The notes under the pieces were generated by a model. The model searched no databases, had not been told where the DNA came from, and was given only the letters and a program-made list of their open reading frames with translations. Both the position numbers and the translations under genes were made by a program. Shown one piece after another: positions 53,557 to 62,956 of a stretch of 64,000 bases of DNA (position 1 is its first letter; the number at the start of each line of letters is the position of its first letter). Origin of the DNA: Desulfoluna sp. (GTDB taxonomy: Bacteria > Desulfobacterota > Desulfobacteria > Desulfobacterales > Desulfolunaceae); assembly GCF_030145185.1 (NCBI RefSeq), contig NZ_JAQYWB010000011.1, positions 1 through 64,000 on the forward strand, in the 5' to 3' direction.

Positions 53557-54378
53557 CTACCTTTTGCTTAAAAGATGGGCATTCATGCGTATAAGTTGCT
53601 GTATCTCCCGGATGTAGGCTTCACCCCGGCTGGAGTAGCGCTCAAGCCCCAAGGCAAGAGCCTCTCCGTTGGGTTCATGGCCTTGGTCCCTTTGCTCACG
53701 CCGAAGCTCTCTAAGGGGTTCGTAGGCCCAGAGGGTGTTTAAGTTGTGGAGGTAACTTCGAACGGAGTCGGCGACGTTGTCGAAGCGTGCGACCTCGTGG
53801 CTGGCTCCTTTCGTTCGGTTTTTGGGGACCATCCCTTTGCCTTTCCCGTAGACCCATTGCCCGAAGAGGTTGTTGCCTTCACGGGCAAAGCGGGAGGTGC
53901 CCCAGGCGGACTCATTGGCCGCCTGGGCCATGGCCAGGGAGAGGGGGACCATGTCCACGCGTGTCCGGAGGGCCTCTCGGTCCTCTGGAGAGTCTGGAGA
54001 AAAGGGGTCCACTTTGTAGGCTGCGGCCAATTCTTCGAGCCAGGCGTACTCGCTCGGGGCGTAGGCTTCTGAGGTGTGGAGCTGATTCAGGCGCTGGCGC
54101 CGGGCCAGGATGGCATTATTTTCGGCCTCAATGAGGGGCATCATGAAGGCGAAGAAGGCCTCTTTTTTTTCAGAGACAATGGGGATGATTGAAAAATCAG
54201 GTAGCGTGTCGGAAAGCGTCACGGCCAGAGGGGGCGGCGGCGGGAGCTGTGCCTCAGGCTCCTTGGGGTAAGGGTAGAGAGCGACAAAAAGGGCGGCCAG
54301 GCTTACCACAAAGGTCAGGCCTGCCCAGGGGGCTCTATGATGATCTCCGCTGGAGAAGGGGGTCTCTTTTTTTTTCAT
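53557..54378 (-). CDS. Bax-like glucosaminidase domain protein
   Basis: About 273 residues: a short cytoplasmic tail, one membrane anchor (WAGLTFVVSLAALFVALYPY), a proline-rich linker (EPEAQLPPPPPLAV), then a glucosaminidase-type domain with VDMVPLSLAMAQAANESAWG and TSRFAREGNNLFGQWVYG, the Glu being the likely acid catalyst. It matches the Bax family and would cut cell-wall glycans from the periplasmic face. The frame opens at 54417; the ATG at 54378 has AAGGGA upstream. It appears monocistronic. Confidence 0.85.
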   Translation of the reverse strand: MKKKETPFSSGDHHRAPWAGLTFVVSLAALFVALYPYPKEPEAQLPPPPPLAVTLSDTLPDFSIIPIVSEKKEAFFAFMMPLIEAENNAILARRQRLNQLHTSEAYAPSEYAWLEELAAAYKVDPFSPDSPEDREALRTRVDMVPLSLAMAQAANESAWGTSRFAREGNNLFGQWVYGKGKGMVPKNRTKGASHEVARFDNVADSVRSYLHNLNTLWAYEPLRELRREQRDQGHEPNGEALALGLERYSSRGEAYIREIQQLIRMNAHLLSKR

Positions 54379-54958
54379 GATAACGGTCCCTTGTGGTTCC
54401 TTGAAAATGCACGGCAAAAGGGTGCCGAGCCTTTTGTCGGTGATTCTGTTTGACCCTGTGTCCGGTGTGATGGGCTTGTTTATGCCGGAGCCTGGTTCCT
54501 TTGTCTGGAAAGGCGCAAAATAAAAGGCCGTTAAGGGTTTGTCAACCCCGAAGTGCCGATATGTTTTATCGGCGGGAACCGGTTTGGGGTTTAGAATTTT
54601 TTTTCTAAGGGTTGGGTTCTGCGTTCCTGACGCCTGAGGGGCCGGGGCGGACCCTCTTTCAGATCGGTGACCCGGAGGTGAGGGGACGGGGTCTCCGGTG
54701 GGCAGAGATTCCCAGACCTTGCCGCCAGAATTTTATTTGTTTTCGTATTCTACCATTATCCAAGGGGGCAATCCACGGGAAAGCCTGTTGACAGAAGGGG
54801 GAAGGGTGGGCGACCTTTTTAATATAAGGGCGGTGGCCCTGTTCTGATGTTTCCAAATTGAATGAAAAGGTGGTAAAGCACCTCACGCCATGGGTTTTGC
54901 TCATGGTTTGTGGTGTGAGATTGTGATGATATCTATGGATCGGTGAAAGGTGTATGAG
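54379..54958. other. Divergent intergenic region
   Basis: About 580 bp with no supported gene. A long minus-strand frame (54659-55909) covers part of it but is the shadow of the EamA gene. T-rich tracts near 54597-54606 suggest promoter or terminator DNA. Confidence 0.4.
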
Positions 54959-55864
54959 ATGAAGGGTGAAAGAGGCCTTGCCATTGGAACGCTTCTCGGG
55001 GCTATCGTGCTCTGGGCGGGGTCGTTTGTTGCGTTGAAAATCGCCTTCAGGAGTTGCGACCCCTATTTTGTTATTTTCGGCCGCATGGCGGTGGCCACGT
55101 GTTGTGCTCTGCTCTTTTACAGGCAGATCCGACGGGCGACGTACCAGAGGGGGGATTGGTTTTATCTTCTTGCCCTGGGGTTTTGTGAGCCCTGTCTTTA
55201 TTTTGTTTTTGAAGCCAAAGCGTTGATGCTCACCTCGGTTTCCCAGGCGGGTATGATCACGGCATTGTTGCCGGTGATGGTCGCGGTGGGGGCTTGGATC
55301 GTTTTTAAAGAGACCATGACCTGGGGCACGGTGGGTGGCTTTTCCATGGCGGTGTTCGGGGTCTGCCTGCTCACCCTCGGGGGGGAGGCGACGGCGTCGG
55401 CTCCCAATCCGCCCCTGGGCAATTTTTATGAATTTCTGGCCATGGTGACGGCTACCGGGTACACCCTGATTCTCAAGCGGCTCTCTTATCGGTACTCGCC
55501 GTTGTTTTTGACCTTTGTCCAGTCTGTCGCCGGGGCGGTTTTTTTTGGGTTTCTCCTGTGGGTCTGTGGGATCCCCATTCCTCACAGCGTTCCCAGGGAG
55601 GCGGCTCTGACCATTATTTATCTTGGGGTGTTCGTGACCTTCGGTGCGTATTTCTGTTACAGTTTCGCCATGGTCCGGATGCCCGCCGGGCAGGCGACGG
55701 CTTTTATTAACCTGATTCCGGTGCTGACCCTTTTTTTCGGGTGGTTGATTCTGGGGGAGGTGCTCAAGCCCATTCAGTATGGGGCCGGGGCCCTGGTGGT
55801 CGCCGGGGTGTTTTTGAGTCAGGGAGGGTGCCTGGGGGGTGCCAGGGATGAAAAAGAGGGGTGA
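54959..55864 (+). CDS. DMT superfamily permease (EamA)
   Basis: About 301 residues with ten membrane helices in two EamA repeats: the first begins AIGTLLGAIVLWAGSFVALK, the second near residue 150 (FYEFLAMVTATGYTLILKRL). The second repeat ends with PVLTLFFGWLILGEVLKPIQ, a typical EamA segment. Substrates of such permeases are amino acids or other small metabolites; none can be assigned. GAAAGG lies before the ATG. It seems monocistronic, with the third hybrid kinase about 150 bp downstream on the same strand. Confidence 0.9.
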   Translation: MKGERGLAIGTLLGAIVLWAGSFVALKIAFRSCDPYFVIFGRMAVATCCALLFYRQIRRATYQRGDWFYLLALGFCEPCLYFVFEAKALMLTSVSQAGMITALLPVMVAVGAWIVFKETMTWGTVGGFSMAVFGVCLLTLGGEATASAPNPPLGNFYEFLAMVTATGYTLILKRLSYRYSPLFLTFVQSVAGAVFFGFLLWVCGIPIPHSVPREAALTIIYLGVFVTFGAYFCYSFAMVRMPAGQATAFINLIPVLTLFFGWLILGEVLKPIQYGAGALVVAGVFLSQGGCLGGARDEKEG

Positions 55865-56015
55865 GTTGCTTTTTTCCTGGGCGGGAGCCTGTTTGCTCTT
55901 CATTGACACCCAAGGCAGGCACCTGTTATGAATGCTGAAATAAACGAAAATTCAGGTGTTTTTCTGATCCGCAACAGACCGGTGGCGGAAAACCCATGTT
56001 GAGAAAGGCCATTCT

Positions 56016-58163
56016 ATGGGAAGCGTCCCCACGTCATCCGGTGCCAGCGATTCCAGCGAGCGATTGACGACGTCTCTGTTTCCAGTGGAAAACAGGGGCA
56101 GCCTACTTCTTTACGGTCTCGACGGTGAGGCCGAAGCGTTTTTAATGAACGCTCTGGATGGTCAGGGGCTTCAGGCTCGCATTATGACCTTGTACCGGTG
56201 TATGAGCCCGGGTGAGGCCGATGCGGTTTCCTCGACCTGCAACAACCTGGTGGCGGTGGTGGCCCGGCAGGGCACCCCCGGAACCGATGAGGTGGTGACG
56301 CGTCTTCGCAACCTTCCCTCCCATGCGACCCTTCACGTCTTTTATTTTCTCAATACCCCCGAGGAGAAGGCCCCGTCAGGCCCTTTTATGCGGTCAGTGG
56401 CGCTTTTTCGACCCGACGCGGCAGAGGTGTTGGCCGATGGGATGCAAGAGGCCCTTTGCATGGGCGTTCCCGAAAACGATTCCTCGATGTTGACCGAGGA
56501 GGTGGATGAGAAGGTTCGTGAACGAACCCTTGAGTTGCGCCAGGCCATGGAACGTTTGAAGTTTTTTGCCGAACGCGCTGAGGCGGCCAACCGGGCCAAG
56601 AGCACCTTTCTGGCCAATATGAGCCATGAGATCCGCACGCCCATGAATGGGGTGGTGGGCATGACAGAGCTGCTTTTGGGAACACGTCTCGGCTCGGAGC
56701 AGCTTGAATACGTGAACATTATTCGAAGCAGCGCCACCTCCCTTGTGACTATTATTAACGCCATCCTGGATTATTCCAAGGTGGAGGCCGGCAAACTCGA
56801 TCTGGAGAAGATCCCCTTTGACCTCCGCAGCGCGGTGGAAGATGTGATGGATTTGATCTCTGTGCGGGCTGCCAAAAAGGACGTCGGGTTGACCGGCATC
56901 ATCGATGACGCTGTGCCGTCCTTTATCAATGGTGACCCGGTACGCCTGAAGCAGGTGCTGACCAACCTCATGGACAATGCTGTCAAGTTTACCGGAAAAG
57001 GGGCTGTTTCCCTGGTCATTACCCCGGTGACCGTGAGTGAGGAGCAGGCTATTTTGCGTTTTGAGGTGGCCGATACCGGGATCGGGATTTGCGAAGAGGA
57101 GGTCGAGGAGCTGTTTACCCCGTTTACTCAGCAGGATGCCTCCGTTACCCGGAAGTACGGAGGGACGGGTTTGGGGCTCTCCATTTGCAAGCAGATTGTG
57201 GAGATGATGGGCGGGGAGATCGGTGCGGAGAGGCAACCCGAGGGGGGCGCTCTTTTTTGGTTTACCGCGGTCTTTTCTCGGGTGGGGGCGGGGTCCCGGC
57301 CTTATCCGGTTCCGGAAAAGCTCCGGCAGGGCAAATATCTCGTGGTGGCCGAAAATCTACCTGTACGTAAATCGGTGCGTAATCTTTTGAAATCGGCTGA
57401 GCTTCGGTGCGAAGAGGCCTTAAACGGTTACCATGCGATGGAAATTCTCCGGGCCGCGGGCTCACTGCGCGCTGTCAGCATGGTGATTGTCGACGGCGAT
57501 CTGTCCATCATGAAGCCGGAAGAATTGGCTCAGCGTGTGAAAGAGCGGTATGGCAATGCCTTGCCCCTGCTTTTGCTGACAAATCGGGGCAAAGGCCCTC
57601 AGCTCGATGAACTGGAGATCATGGGCTACCATGCCATGGTCACCAAGCCGGTGAAGGTGCAGGGGCTTCTGGAGGGGCTGTCCGTGGCGGTGGCGTCGGC
57701 TTCCCCGGCCGAAGGTTTGGGGGGGGGCAGCGATCAGGAGCGTGAAGTCGTGGAGGACGGGGAGGCTCTGGATAACCCAATCCTTGTGGTGGAGGATAAC
57801 CCCACCAACCGGCTGGTTGCCCTGAAATTCCTTTCCAAGCTGTCTCTGCATGCGGATGTGGCGGTCAATGGGGTGGAAGCCGTCGATATGCTCAAAAAGA
57901 AGCGTTACGAGTTGGTCCTTATGGATGTGCAAATGCCGGAAATGGATGGCCTCGCCGCCACCCGGTTGATTCGTGACCCGGCCTCGGGTGTTCGAAATCC
58001 TCAGGTTCCCGTGGTGGCCATGACCGCCCATGCCATGAAGGAAGACAGCGACCGGTGCCTGCAAGCGGGGATGGATGCTTATATCTCCAAGCCTATCTCC
58101 ATCAATGCCTTGAGGGCCGTGGTGAAACGATTTATGACGGATTTAAGTGTTTCCGCGTCCTGA
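56016..58163 (+). CDS. Soluble hybrid histidine kinase with two receivers
   Basis: A 715-residue cytoplasmic kinase without membrane helices. Residues ~25-150 look like a degenerate receiver or sensor domain. A coiled coil then leads to the phosphoacceptor box [20 protein letters not shown] (His near 206), HATPase ([40 protein letters not shown]), a first receiver (~425-545, with VIVDGD) lacking the usual acidic pair at its start, and a second complete receiver ([32 protein letters not shown]). The last one is probably the active phosphate acceptor. GAAAGG precedes the ATG. Partners and input are unknown. Confidence 0.88.
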   Translation: MGSVPTSSGASDSSERLTTSLFPVENRGSLLLYGLDGEAEAFLMNALDGQGLQARIMTLYRCMSPGEADAVSSTCNNLVAVVARQGTPGTDEVVTRLRNLPSHATLHVFYFLNTPEEKAPSGPFMRSVALFRPDAAEVLADGMQEALCMGVPENDSSMLTEEVDEKVRERTLELRQAMERLKFFAERAEAANRAKSTFLANMSHEIRTPMNGVVGMTELLLGTRLGSEQLEYVNIIRSSATSLVTIINAILDYSKVEAGKLDLEKIPFDLRSAVEDVMDLISVRAAKKDVGLTGIIDDAVPSFINGDPVRLKQVLTNLMDNAVKFTGKGAVSLVITPVTVSEEQAILRFEVADTGIGICEEEVEELFTPFTQQDASVTRKYGGTGLGLSICKQIVEMMGGEIGAERQPEGGALFWFTAVFSRVGAGSRPYPVPEKLRQGKYLVVAENLPVRKSVRNLLKSAELRCEEALNGYHAMEILRAAGSLRAVSMVIVDGDLSIMKPEELAQRVKERYGNALPLLLLTNRGKGPQLDELEIMGYHAMVTKPVKVQGLLEGLSVAVASASPAEGLGGGSDQEREVVEDGEALDNPILVVEDNPTNRLVALKFLSKLSLHADVAVNGVEAVDMLKKKRYELVLMDVQMPEMDGLAATRLIRDPASGVRNPQVPVVAMTAHAMKEDSDRCLQAGMDAYISKPISINALRAVVKRFMTDLSVSAS

Positions 58164-58874
58164 GGTAAGGGACGCAAAGGCGCGTTCGCAGTTTTTTTTA
58201 TTTTAGGAGTTGAACAGTGTTTTGTATATGATAAGCATATATTAATGTATGGCCCTTCTACTGATGTTTTGATGACGGGTCTGTTTTCTGATGTTGTTTT
58301 GATATGGAGAGAATGCTGTCACAAAAAAGTCAAAGTAACCTGAGGGTTTATGATGGATTTTTTTGCGGGCAAATTAGGCATTGTTCCCTTGATAGCCTTT
58401 TGAGGGTGCCACAGGGCTGTGTTGTGCTGTTCTCTTGTGTACACCACCCCTTTTCTCCTTGAGAGAAGCCATGGGGGCTTTTTTTCTTATTTCTGTGGAG
58501 CATCGGGTAGGCTAAGGTAAAAAACTGAAAACACAGTCGAAAAGTAGTGGGATTGAAATGGACGGTTCTTCTCTTTGATCAATTATCTATACCGATCGTA
58601 TAAAAATAGGGAGAAGGTGTTGCAATGCCAAATGAACGGTAGTATATATCCAAAATTGTTAGGGTAATTTTTATTTTAACTGTGCAGGTCAGTCCGAATA
58701 CAATGTTCTTAAAAGTTGCGCCACTTTTGAGACATAAACCGGTAAGAGAGGCTCCTTATTAAGTGGCCGGCACCTGCTGCAGACGAACCATGTTTCTGTT
58801 GTGACATGTAATTTATGAAAAAAGTACGAGTACTCGGTCTCATGAACGGAACCGAGAAGTTGGAGGGTATATAG
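58164..58874. other. Intergenic region before the TetR gene
   Basis: About 700 bp with no gene recognised. A weak hairpin followed by T (AAGCC-ATGGG-GGCTT) is at 58466-58487. The last ~60 bp hold the putative operator elements of the TetR gene. Confidence 0.45.
58827..58856. promoter_or_regulatory. Palindromes upstream of the second TetR gene
   Basis: CGAGTACTCG is a perfect palindrome at 58827-58836, and CTCGGT (58833-58838) pairs with ACCGAG (58851-58856). They end about 20 bp before the start codon and are candidate operator half-sites. Confidence 0.45.
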
Positions 58875-59483
58875 ATGACCGATAAGTCAACATTCATGCG
58901 TCTTAGAGAGAATGAGCGAGAAGTGCGTAAAGGGTTGATTATTTCAGCCGCCATGAAGCTTTTTGAAACCAAGAACTTTCACGAAATCGGGATGCGGGAT
59001 ATTGCCAGCGAAGCCGGCGTCTCCGCCGCATCCATTTATCGCTACTTTCCCAGCCGTGATGATCTTTTTGTTGAAGCCCTGATCCGGGACATCAATAAAA
59101 TTGAGCAGCTCCTGGAGAGTCGTCTCAAGGCGGGAGGAAGCACAGAATCTCTGGCCGTGGCCGTTGTGGATTACATGATCGACAATGAAGCGACCTTTCA
59201 GATGATGTGTCATTTTCTTATGCGAGGAGAAGAGAATCCCCGTGCTTTGAAGAAATTCAACGCGGTTCTTCTCTATTTTACCAAGATGTTCGATGAGGTG
59301 GTTAAAAAATCTGATGGGGAAACTCCCCTTCGTTTTCACAGCCAGGCTTTTTTTGCATCCCTTGCAGGCATTGTCATGACCTTTCGCAATTACCCCGGTC
59401 GAAACGAGGCGGAGCGTCGTGCGTACATGCATAAGCTGGCTCTTCTGATCATGCGTGAAGGCGCCTCCCTTGAATCTATCTGA
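58875..59483 (+). CDS. TetR/AcrR-family transcriptional regulator
   Basis: A 202-residue regulator. The N-terminal DNA-binding region is VRKGLIISAAMKLFETKNFH then MRDIASEAGVSAASIYRYFP. The C-terminal ligand domain (AVVDYMIDNEATFQMMCHFL; SQAFFASLAGIVMTFRN) gives no specific family. A strong GGAGG ribosome binding site lies eight bases before the ATG. It has its own terminator and sits just upstream of the alcohol/aldehyde oxidation cluster, so it probably controls that cluster, perhaps in response to an alcohol, fatty acid or acyl-CoA. Confidence 0.88.
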   Translation: MTDKSTFMRLRENEREVRKGLIISAAMKLFETKNFHEIGMRDIASEAGVSAASIYRYFPSRDDLFVEALIRDINKIEQLLESRLKAGGSTESLAVAVVDYMIDNEATFQMMCHFLMRGEENPRALKKFNAVLLYFTKMFDEVVKKSDGETPLRFHSQAFFASLAGIVMTFRNYPGRNEAERRAYMHKLALLIMREGASLESI

Positions 59484-59592
59484 TGCCTGGGATTTTCCCC
59501 TGCATGGAGGGTTTTGACGGCATGCGGCATCACGGAGCTGTTCGAGATGTGTGACGGTTCCTTGAGGCGTGTTTCGTTTTTATAAGAGTGTC

Positions 59593-59637
59593 AACCGGCA
59601 TTCCACCTGAACCAGGGTGGTCTGCCGGTTTTTTTGT
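59593..59637 (+). terminator. Intrinsic terminator after the TetR gene
   Basis: AACCGGCA and TGCCGGTT form an 8-bp perfect stem, with an internal CC/GG pair, followed by a run of T. Confidence 0.85.
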
Positions 59638-59660
59638 TTTTATCATCTGTTTCGGGTGGC

Positions 59661-59688
59661 TTGACAGGCACCGATGCCCTGCTATATA
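59661..59688 (+). promoter_or_regulatory. Strong sigma70-type promoter
   Basis: Perfect TTGACA at 59661-59666, 16-bp gap, TATATA at 59683-59688. Expected start of transcription is near 59695, right before two structured elements and ahead of the alcohol oxidation operon. Confidence 0.75.
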
Positions 59689-59694
59689 GTCTTA

Positions 59695-59758
59695 GCCAAG
59701 GTGTCGGCCAGCTGGCCGACTGCCGAAAAGAGTGGGACGCAAGGCGACTCTTTTTTTT
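59695..59758 (+). ncRNA. Candidate small RNA or transcription attenuator
   Basis: After the promoter comes GTCGGCCAGCTGGCCGAC (59703-59720), a perfect palindrome, then a terminator-like hairpin AAGAGT/ACTCTT (59728-59752) followed by T8. This is a complete ~65-nt transcription unit: either a stand-alone small RNA or an attenuated leader of the operon starting at 59868. Part of it (GAGTGGGACGCAA) recalls the c-di-GMP-I riboswitch core, but the partner helices are missing. Confidence 0.55.
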
Positions 59759-59867
59759 GCATAAAAACAGAACAATGTTTTTTATGTGCCAGGGCCGTTA
59801 CGAAAGGTTTCCATTATGATTAGGTGGCAGGATGTAAGCCTAATTCAGACAGCAGCGAGGAGCAGGT

Positions 59868-60395
59868 ATGGGACAATTCAGAGAGGTTACGTCGGGGCGA
59901 AGGGTGGTTCAAAAGCTCTACATTACAATCATGCTCTGGTTCGTGGGCCGCGCCATTGTCGCGGCGTACAAGTCGGACCCGGAGGTGCGGCGGGAGTTTG
60001 ACACCCTGCCGGGGGGCTTTACGTTTTCCCTGGGCGTCCTGCCTGTGGGGCCTCGGATGGTGATCCGAAAAGAGCAAGACGGCAAGGTCCGCTATCTGGG
60101 TCAGGGTAAGGGAGAGGTCATGGATCTGGACCTGACCATCAAGCATATGCAGGCCTTCTTCATGATCCTTTCCTTTCAGGAGAGTACGTCCACAGCCAAC
60201 GCCAGAGCCCGTCTTTACGTGGATGGCGGGGTTCCAGAGGCGTGTGCGGTGGTGCGTGTCCTGGATGTCGTCCAGGTTCATCTCTTACCCAAATTTATCG
60301 CCAAATTAGCCGTAAAACGATACCCCGCATGGTCCTGGACCCGTCATATTCTGGTCCGGAGCAAAGTCTATCTTCGAACCGTGACAGGCATATGA
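59868..60395 (+). CDS. SCP2-like hypothetical protein
   Basis: A 175-residue protein with a hydrophobic-amphipathic start (VVQKLYITIMLWFVGRAIVA) and a body that looks like a sterol-carrier-protein-2 fold: GGFTFSLGVLPVGPRMVIRK, then LGQGKGEVMDLDLTIKHMQA and LPKFIAKLAVKRYPAW. SCP2-like domains bind long-chain acyl-CoA or other lipids. GAGGAG lies five bases before the ATG. It is the first gene of the oxidation operon, 17 bp before the next, which hints that the substrate is a lipid-like or long-chain alcohol. The family call is tentative. Confidence 0.62.
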   Translation: MGQFREVTSGRRVVQKLYITIMLWFVGRAIVAAYKSDPEVRREFDTLPGGFTFSLGVLPVGPRMVIRKEQDGKVRYLGQGKGEVMDLDLTIKHMQAFFMILSFQESTSTANARARLYVDGGVPEACAVVRVLDVVQVHLLPKFIAKLAVKRYPAWSWTRHILVRSKVYLRTVTGI

Positions 60396-60412
60396 GAAGG
60401 GAGTGAGGCATT

Positions 60413-61657
60413 ATGGATACGGGTGTAAAGCAGTTTGTTTTTCCATCGAAGATCGGGGCTGGAACACGGGCTCTCGAGCATCTCCCCTTCGATCTGGCCG
60501 GGTTTGGAGCCATACGTCCCCTGGTAATCTGCACCGCTGAGATGGACACGAGGGGGGGGCTTAAGTCTTTGGTGTCGGCGTTTAAGGGCTCCGGTTTAAC
60601 CTTTGGTGTTTACGGTATGGACGGGGAGGCTTCGCTTGAGACGGTACGGGAGGTTTGGGGACACTACCATGATGGTGGGTTTGATGCGGTGATCGCCGTG
60701 GGGGGCGGATCCCTGGTGGATGTGGCCAAATGTCTGGCGGTGGCAGCCGAAGGAGGGCCCGATGAGTTGAGGCGCCTTTTCAACGAGGGGGGGGCTGTGA
60801 CGGCCACCTCGCCTTTTGCCTGGGTTCCCACCCTGGGACTGACGGGTCGGGAGGCCGCCCCTGAAGCCTGCATAGGTGTAGAACGTCTCCATGGCACGGC
60901 CCTCTCACCCAAATTGATTGCCGTGGACCCTCGGATGCTCCAAAGGCCCGGTTCTCCTGGCCTTGCGGAGGCCGGTCTGGGCGCACTGGCTGCGGCCCTT
61001 TGCCTGTATGAGTCAGGGGAGGTGAATCGTCTGGCCTTGCCCTATGCTCGGCTGACGGCGCAGCAGATGATGGTCGGGTTGGAGCCTCTTTTGTCCCCAT
61101 CGCTTGATCGGCAGAGCCGGCTTTCACGGTGGGTCGGCATGGGCGGAACACGGGAAGAGGAGGTGGCGTTTGTGACTGCCATGGCCGTTTCCGGGGGGTT
61201 GCTTCCCGAGGCCCAAAAAAGCCTCACCTTTGTTTTGGCCGATATGCTGGTCCCGTTAAGCCGTTGCTCGCGCGAGGTGCTGGCCGCTGTTCTCCTGCCG
61301 AATGTCCTGGAGTTTGCCCACCGGGTCAGGGGAGACGATCTGTCTGATATGCTCTCCGCCCTGGGGGGGCTTGATCTGCTTTGTTCCACGCCGGTCCCCC
61401 AGCGCACCGATGCCGCCCTGGCACGAGTGCGAGAGAACATGAATCGTCTCTGGCTTTTTTCTGCCGGCAATCTTCCCCGAACCCTTGCCGAAGCAGGTAT
61501 CGAACGCGAGGCCCTCCTGGGCATCTGCGACGCGGCCTCGGCCATGACCGAGGGGTGGCAGAGCCATGAGGTGGAGAGGCTCCTTCTTGCCGCTTACAAC
61601 GGGGTCCTCCCCGATCTGAAGAGTCAGCCGACCCGAGCCACACAGGAGGTTTCATAA
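60413..61657 (+). CDS. Iron-alcohol-dehydrogenase paralog lacking metal ligands
   Basis: A 414-residue protein that follows the type III alcohol dehydrogenase plan: the NAD-binding AVGGGSLVDVAKCLAVAA is intact near residue 97. The metal-binding part is not. Where the neighbour has MDAMTHAIEAY this one has LGALAAALCLY, losing both the Asp and first His; the HxLGHxxGG and PHG histidines are also gone (SLTFVLADMLVPLSRC). It is therefore unlikely to be a standard dehydrogenase and may be a regulatory or structural partner of the intact enzyme. Its stop overlaps the next start as TAATG. The codon structure is fully open, so it is not a pseudogene. Confidence 0.82.
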   Translation: MDTGVKQFVFPSKIGAGTRALEHLPFDLAGFGAIRPLVICTAEMDTRGGLKSLVSAFKGSGLTFGVYGMDGEASLETVREVWGHYHDGGFDAVIAVGGGSLVDVAKCLAVAAEGGPDELRRLFNEGGAVTATSPFAWVPTLGLTGREAAPEACIGVERLHGTALSPKLIAVDPRMLQRPGSPGLAEAGLGALAAALCLYESGEVNRLALPYARLTAQQMMVGLEPLLSPSLDRQSRLSRWVGMGGTREEEVAFVTAMAVSGGLLPEAQKSLTFVLADMLVPLSRCSREVLAAVLLPNVLEFAHRVRGDDLSDMLSALGGLDLLCSTPVPQRTDAALARVRENMNRLWLFSAGNLPRTLAEAGIEREALLGICDAASAMTEGWQSHEVERLLLAAYNGVLPDLKSQPTRATQEVS

Positions 61658-62904
61658 TGTACAATCCCGGTTATTATGAATTTTATTGCGGTGTAAAAAC
61701 CGTGGCTGGTCATCATGCGTTGGAGCGCATTCCTGCCCTTCTCAAAGAGCTGGGGGCGTCAAAGCCTATGATTATCACCGACAAAGGGGTGGCGGCGGCG
61801 GGTCTGGTGACCGTTGTTGCACAGGCCCTTGAGGCGGGAATGCCGGCGGTGGTCGTGGAAGATGATGTGCCCGTGGATTCCGATGTGGGCACGGTGCACC
61901 GCATTGCCTCCGTGTATCTCAGCAAAGGGTGTGATGCCCTTATCGCCGTGGGGGGCGGGTCGGTGATGGACACGGCCAAGGGGGTCAATATCGTGGTCTC
62001 CGAAGAGGCTGAGAATCTGCTCGATTTTGCAGGGGCCGGGGTGTTGAAGAGGGCCTTGAAACCTCTGGTGGCGGTTCCCACCACAGCGGGGACCGGATCA
62101 GAGGTGACCATGGTGGCGGTCATCAATGATCCGTCGGTGAACCGCAAGCTGCTTTTTACTTCTCATTTTCTTTTGCCCGACATCGCCGTTCTCGATTCGC
62201 GCATGACCTTGACCCTCCCGTCCCATTTGACGGCGGCCACCGCCATGGATGCCATGACCCATGCCATCGAGGCCTACACCTGTCTCTCCAAAAATCCCAT
62301 CAGCGATGCCTTTGCCATGGAGGCGGTGTCCTTGATTTCTCGGAATCTGCTTTCGGTGGTGGATCGTCCTGACGATCAGGAGGGCCGATTGGCCCTTGCT
62401 GTCGCGGCAAACTTGGCCGGGATTGCTTTTTCCAACTCCATGGTGGGGATGGTGCATACCCTGGGACATTCGGTGGGGGGCGTCTGCCATGTGCCTCACG
62501 GGACCTGCATGTCGATTCTGCTTCCTTACGGCCTGGAGTACAACATGCATAAAAATGGTCGCTGGACCGGGGAATTGCTCTACCCCATCGCCGGGGAAGC
62601 AATCTATGCCGCAACCGCGGTCGAGAAACGGGCGGATAAGGCCGTGGCCTGTATCCGTCAATTTAACCAGGCCCTTTTTGAGGCCACCGGCGGGCGTCAC
62701 AGTCGGTGCTTCAAGGAAGTGCTGGACGCGCAGGGGAAACCCGCCGTACCCCGGGAAAAACTGGCCGATATTGCCCAGACGGCCTTGGGAGATGGCTCGA
62801 TTTTTTACAACCCCGAGGAGGTGGATTTTGAGGATGCCCTCATGGTGATGGAGGCGGCCTGGGCCGGGGATCCCCTGGATCGGAGCTTGGTAAAAACCGC
62901 TTAG
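61657..62904 (+). CDS. Iron-containing (type III) alcohol dehydrogenase
   Basis: A 415-residue enzyme. The dinucleotide motif is ALIAVGGGSVMDTAKGVNIV; PTTAGTGSEVT is the family signature; the four metal ligands lie in AMDAMTHAIEAY (Asp ~198, His ~202), MVHTLGHSVGG (His ~266) and HVPHG (His ~280). It would oxidise an alcohol to an aldehyde with NAD+. AGGAGG precedes the ATG, which overlaps the stop of the paralog before it. The aldehyde:ferredoxin oxidoreductase encoded next would take the product. The substrate is unknown, though the SCP2-like gene suggests a hydrophobic one. Confidence 0.93.
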   Translation: MYNPGYYEFYCGVKTVAGHHALERIPALLKELGASKPMIITDKGVAAAGLVTVVAQALEAGMPAVVVEDDVPVDSDVGTVHRIASVYLSKGCDALIAVGGGSVMDTAKGVNIVVSEEAENLLDFAGAGVLKRALKPLVAVPTTAGTGSEVTMVAVINDPSVNRKLLFTSHFLLPDIAVLDSRMTLTLPSHLTAATAMDAMTHAIEAYTCLSKNPISDAFAMEAVSLISRNLLSVVDRPDDQEGRLALAVAANLAGIAFSNSMVGMVHTLGHSVGGVCHVPHGTCMSILLPYGLEYNMHKNGRWTGELLYPIAGEAIYAATAVEKRADKAVACIRQFNQALFEATGGRHSRCFKEVLDAQGKPAVPREKLADIAQTALGDGSIFYNPEEVDFEDALMVMEAAWAGDPLDRSLVKTA

Positions 62905-62910
62905 GAGAGC

Positions 62911-62942
62911 TGTGGCCAAAGGCCGAAAGGCCAACTCCACAG
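62911..62942 (+). repeat. Intercistronic hairpin
   Basis: CTGTGG pairs with CCACAG, enclosing GGCCGAAAGGCC, which is itself a stem with a GAAA tetraloop. It has no T run. It lies between the alcohol dehydrogenase and aldehyde oxidoreductase genes and may separate or stabilise mRNA segments. Confidence 0.6.
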
Positions 62943-62956
62943 TATAGGGAGTGAAT

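Noticed and set aside
54659-55909. Long minus-strand open frame of 416 codons
   Set aside because: It lies opposite the EamA permease gene, has a very Pro/Gly/Arg/His/Lys-rich product with no domain, and is a shadow of GC-rich coding DNA.
59695-59758. c-di-GMP-I (GEMM) riboswitch
   Set aside because: Only the GAGTGGGACGCAA segment resembles the aptamer; the GGCAAACC strand and the tetraloop-receptor helix are missing.
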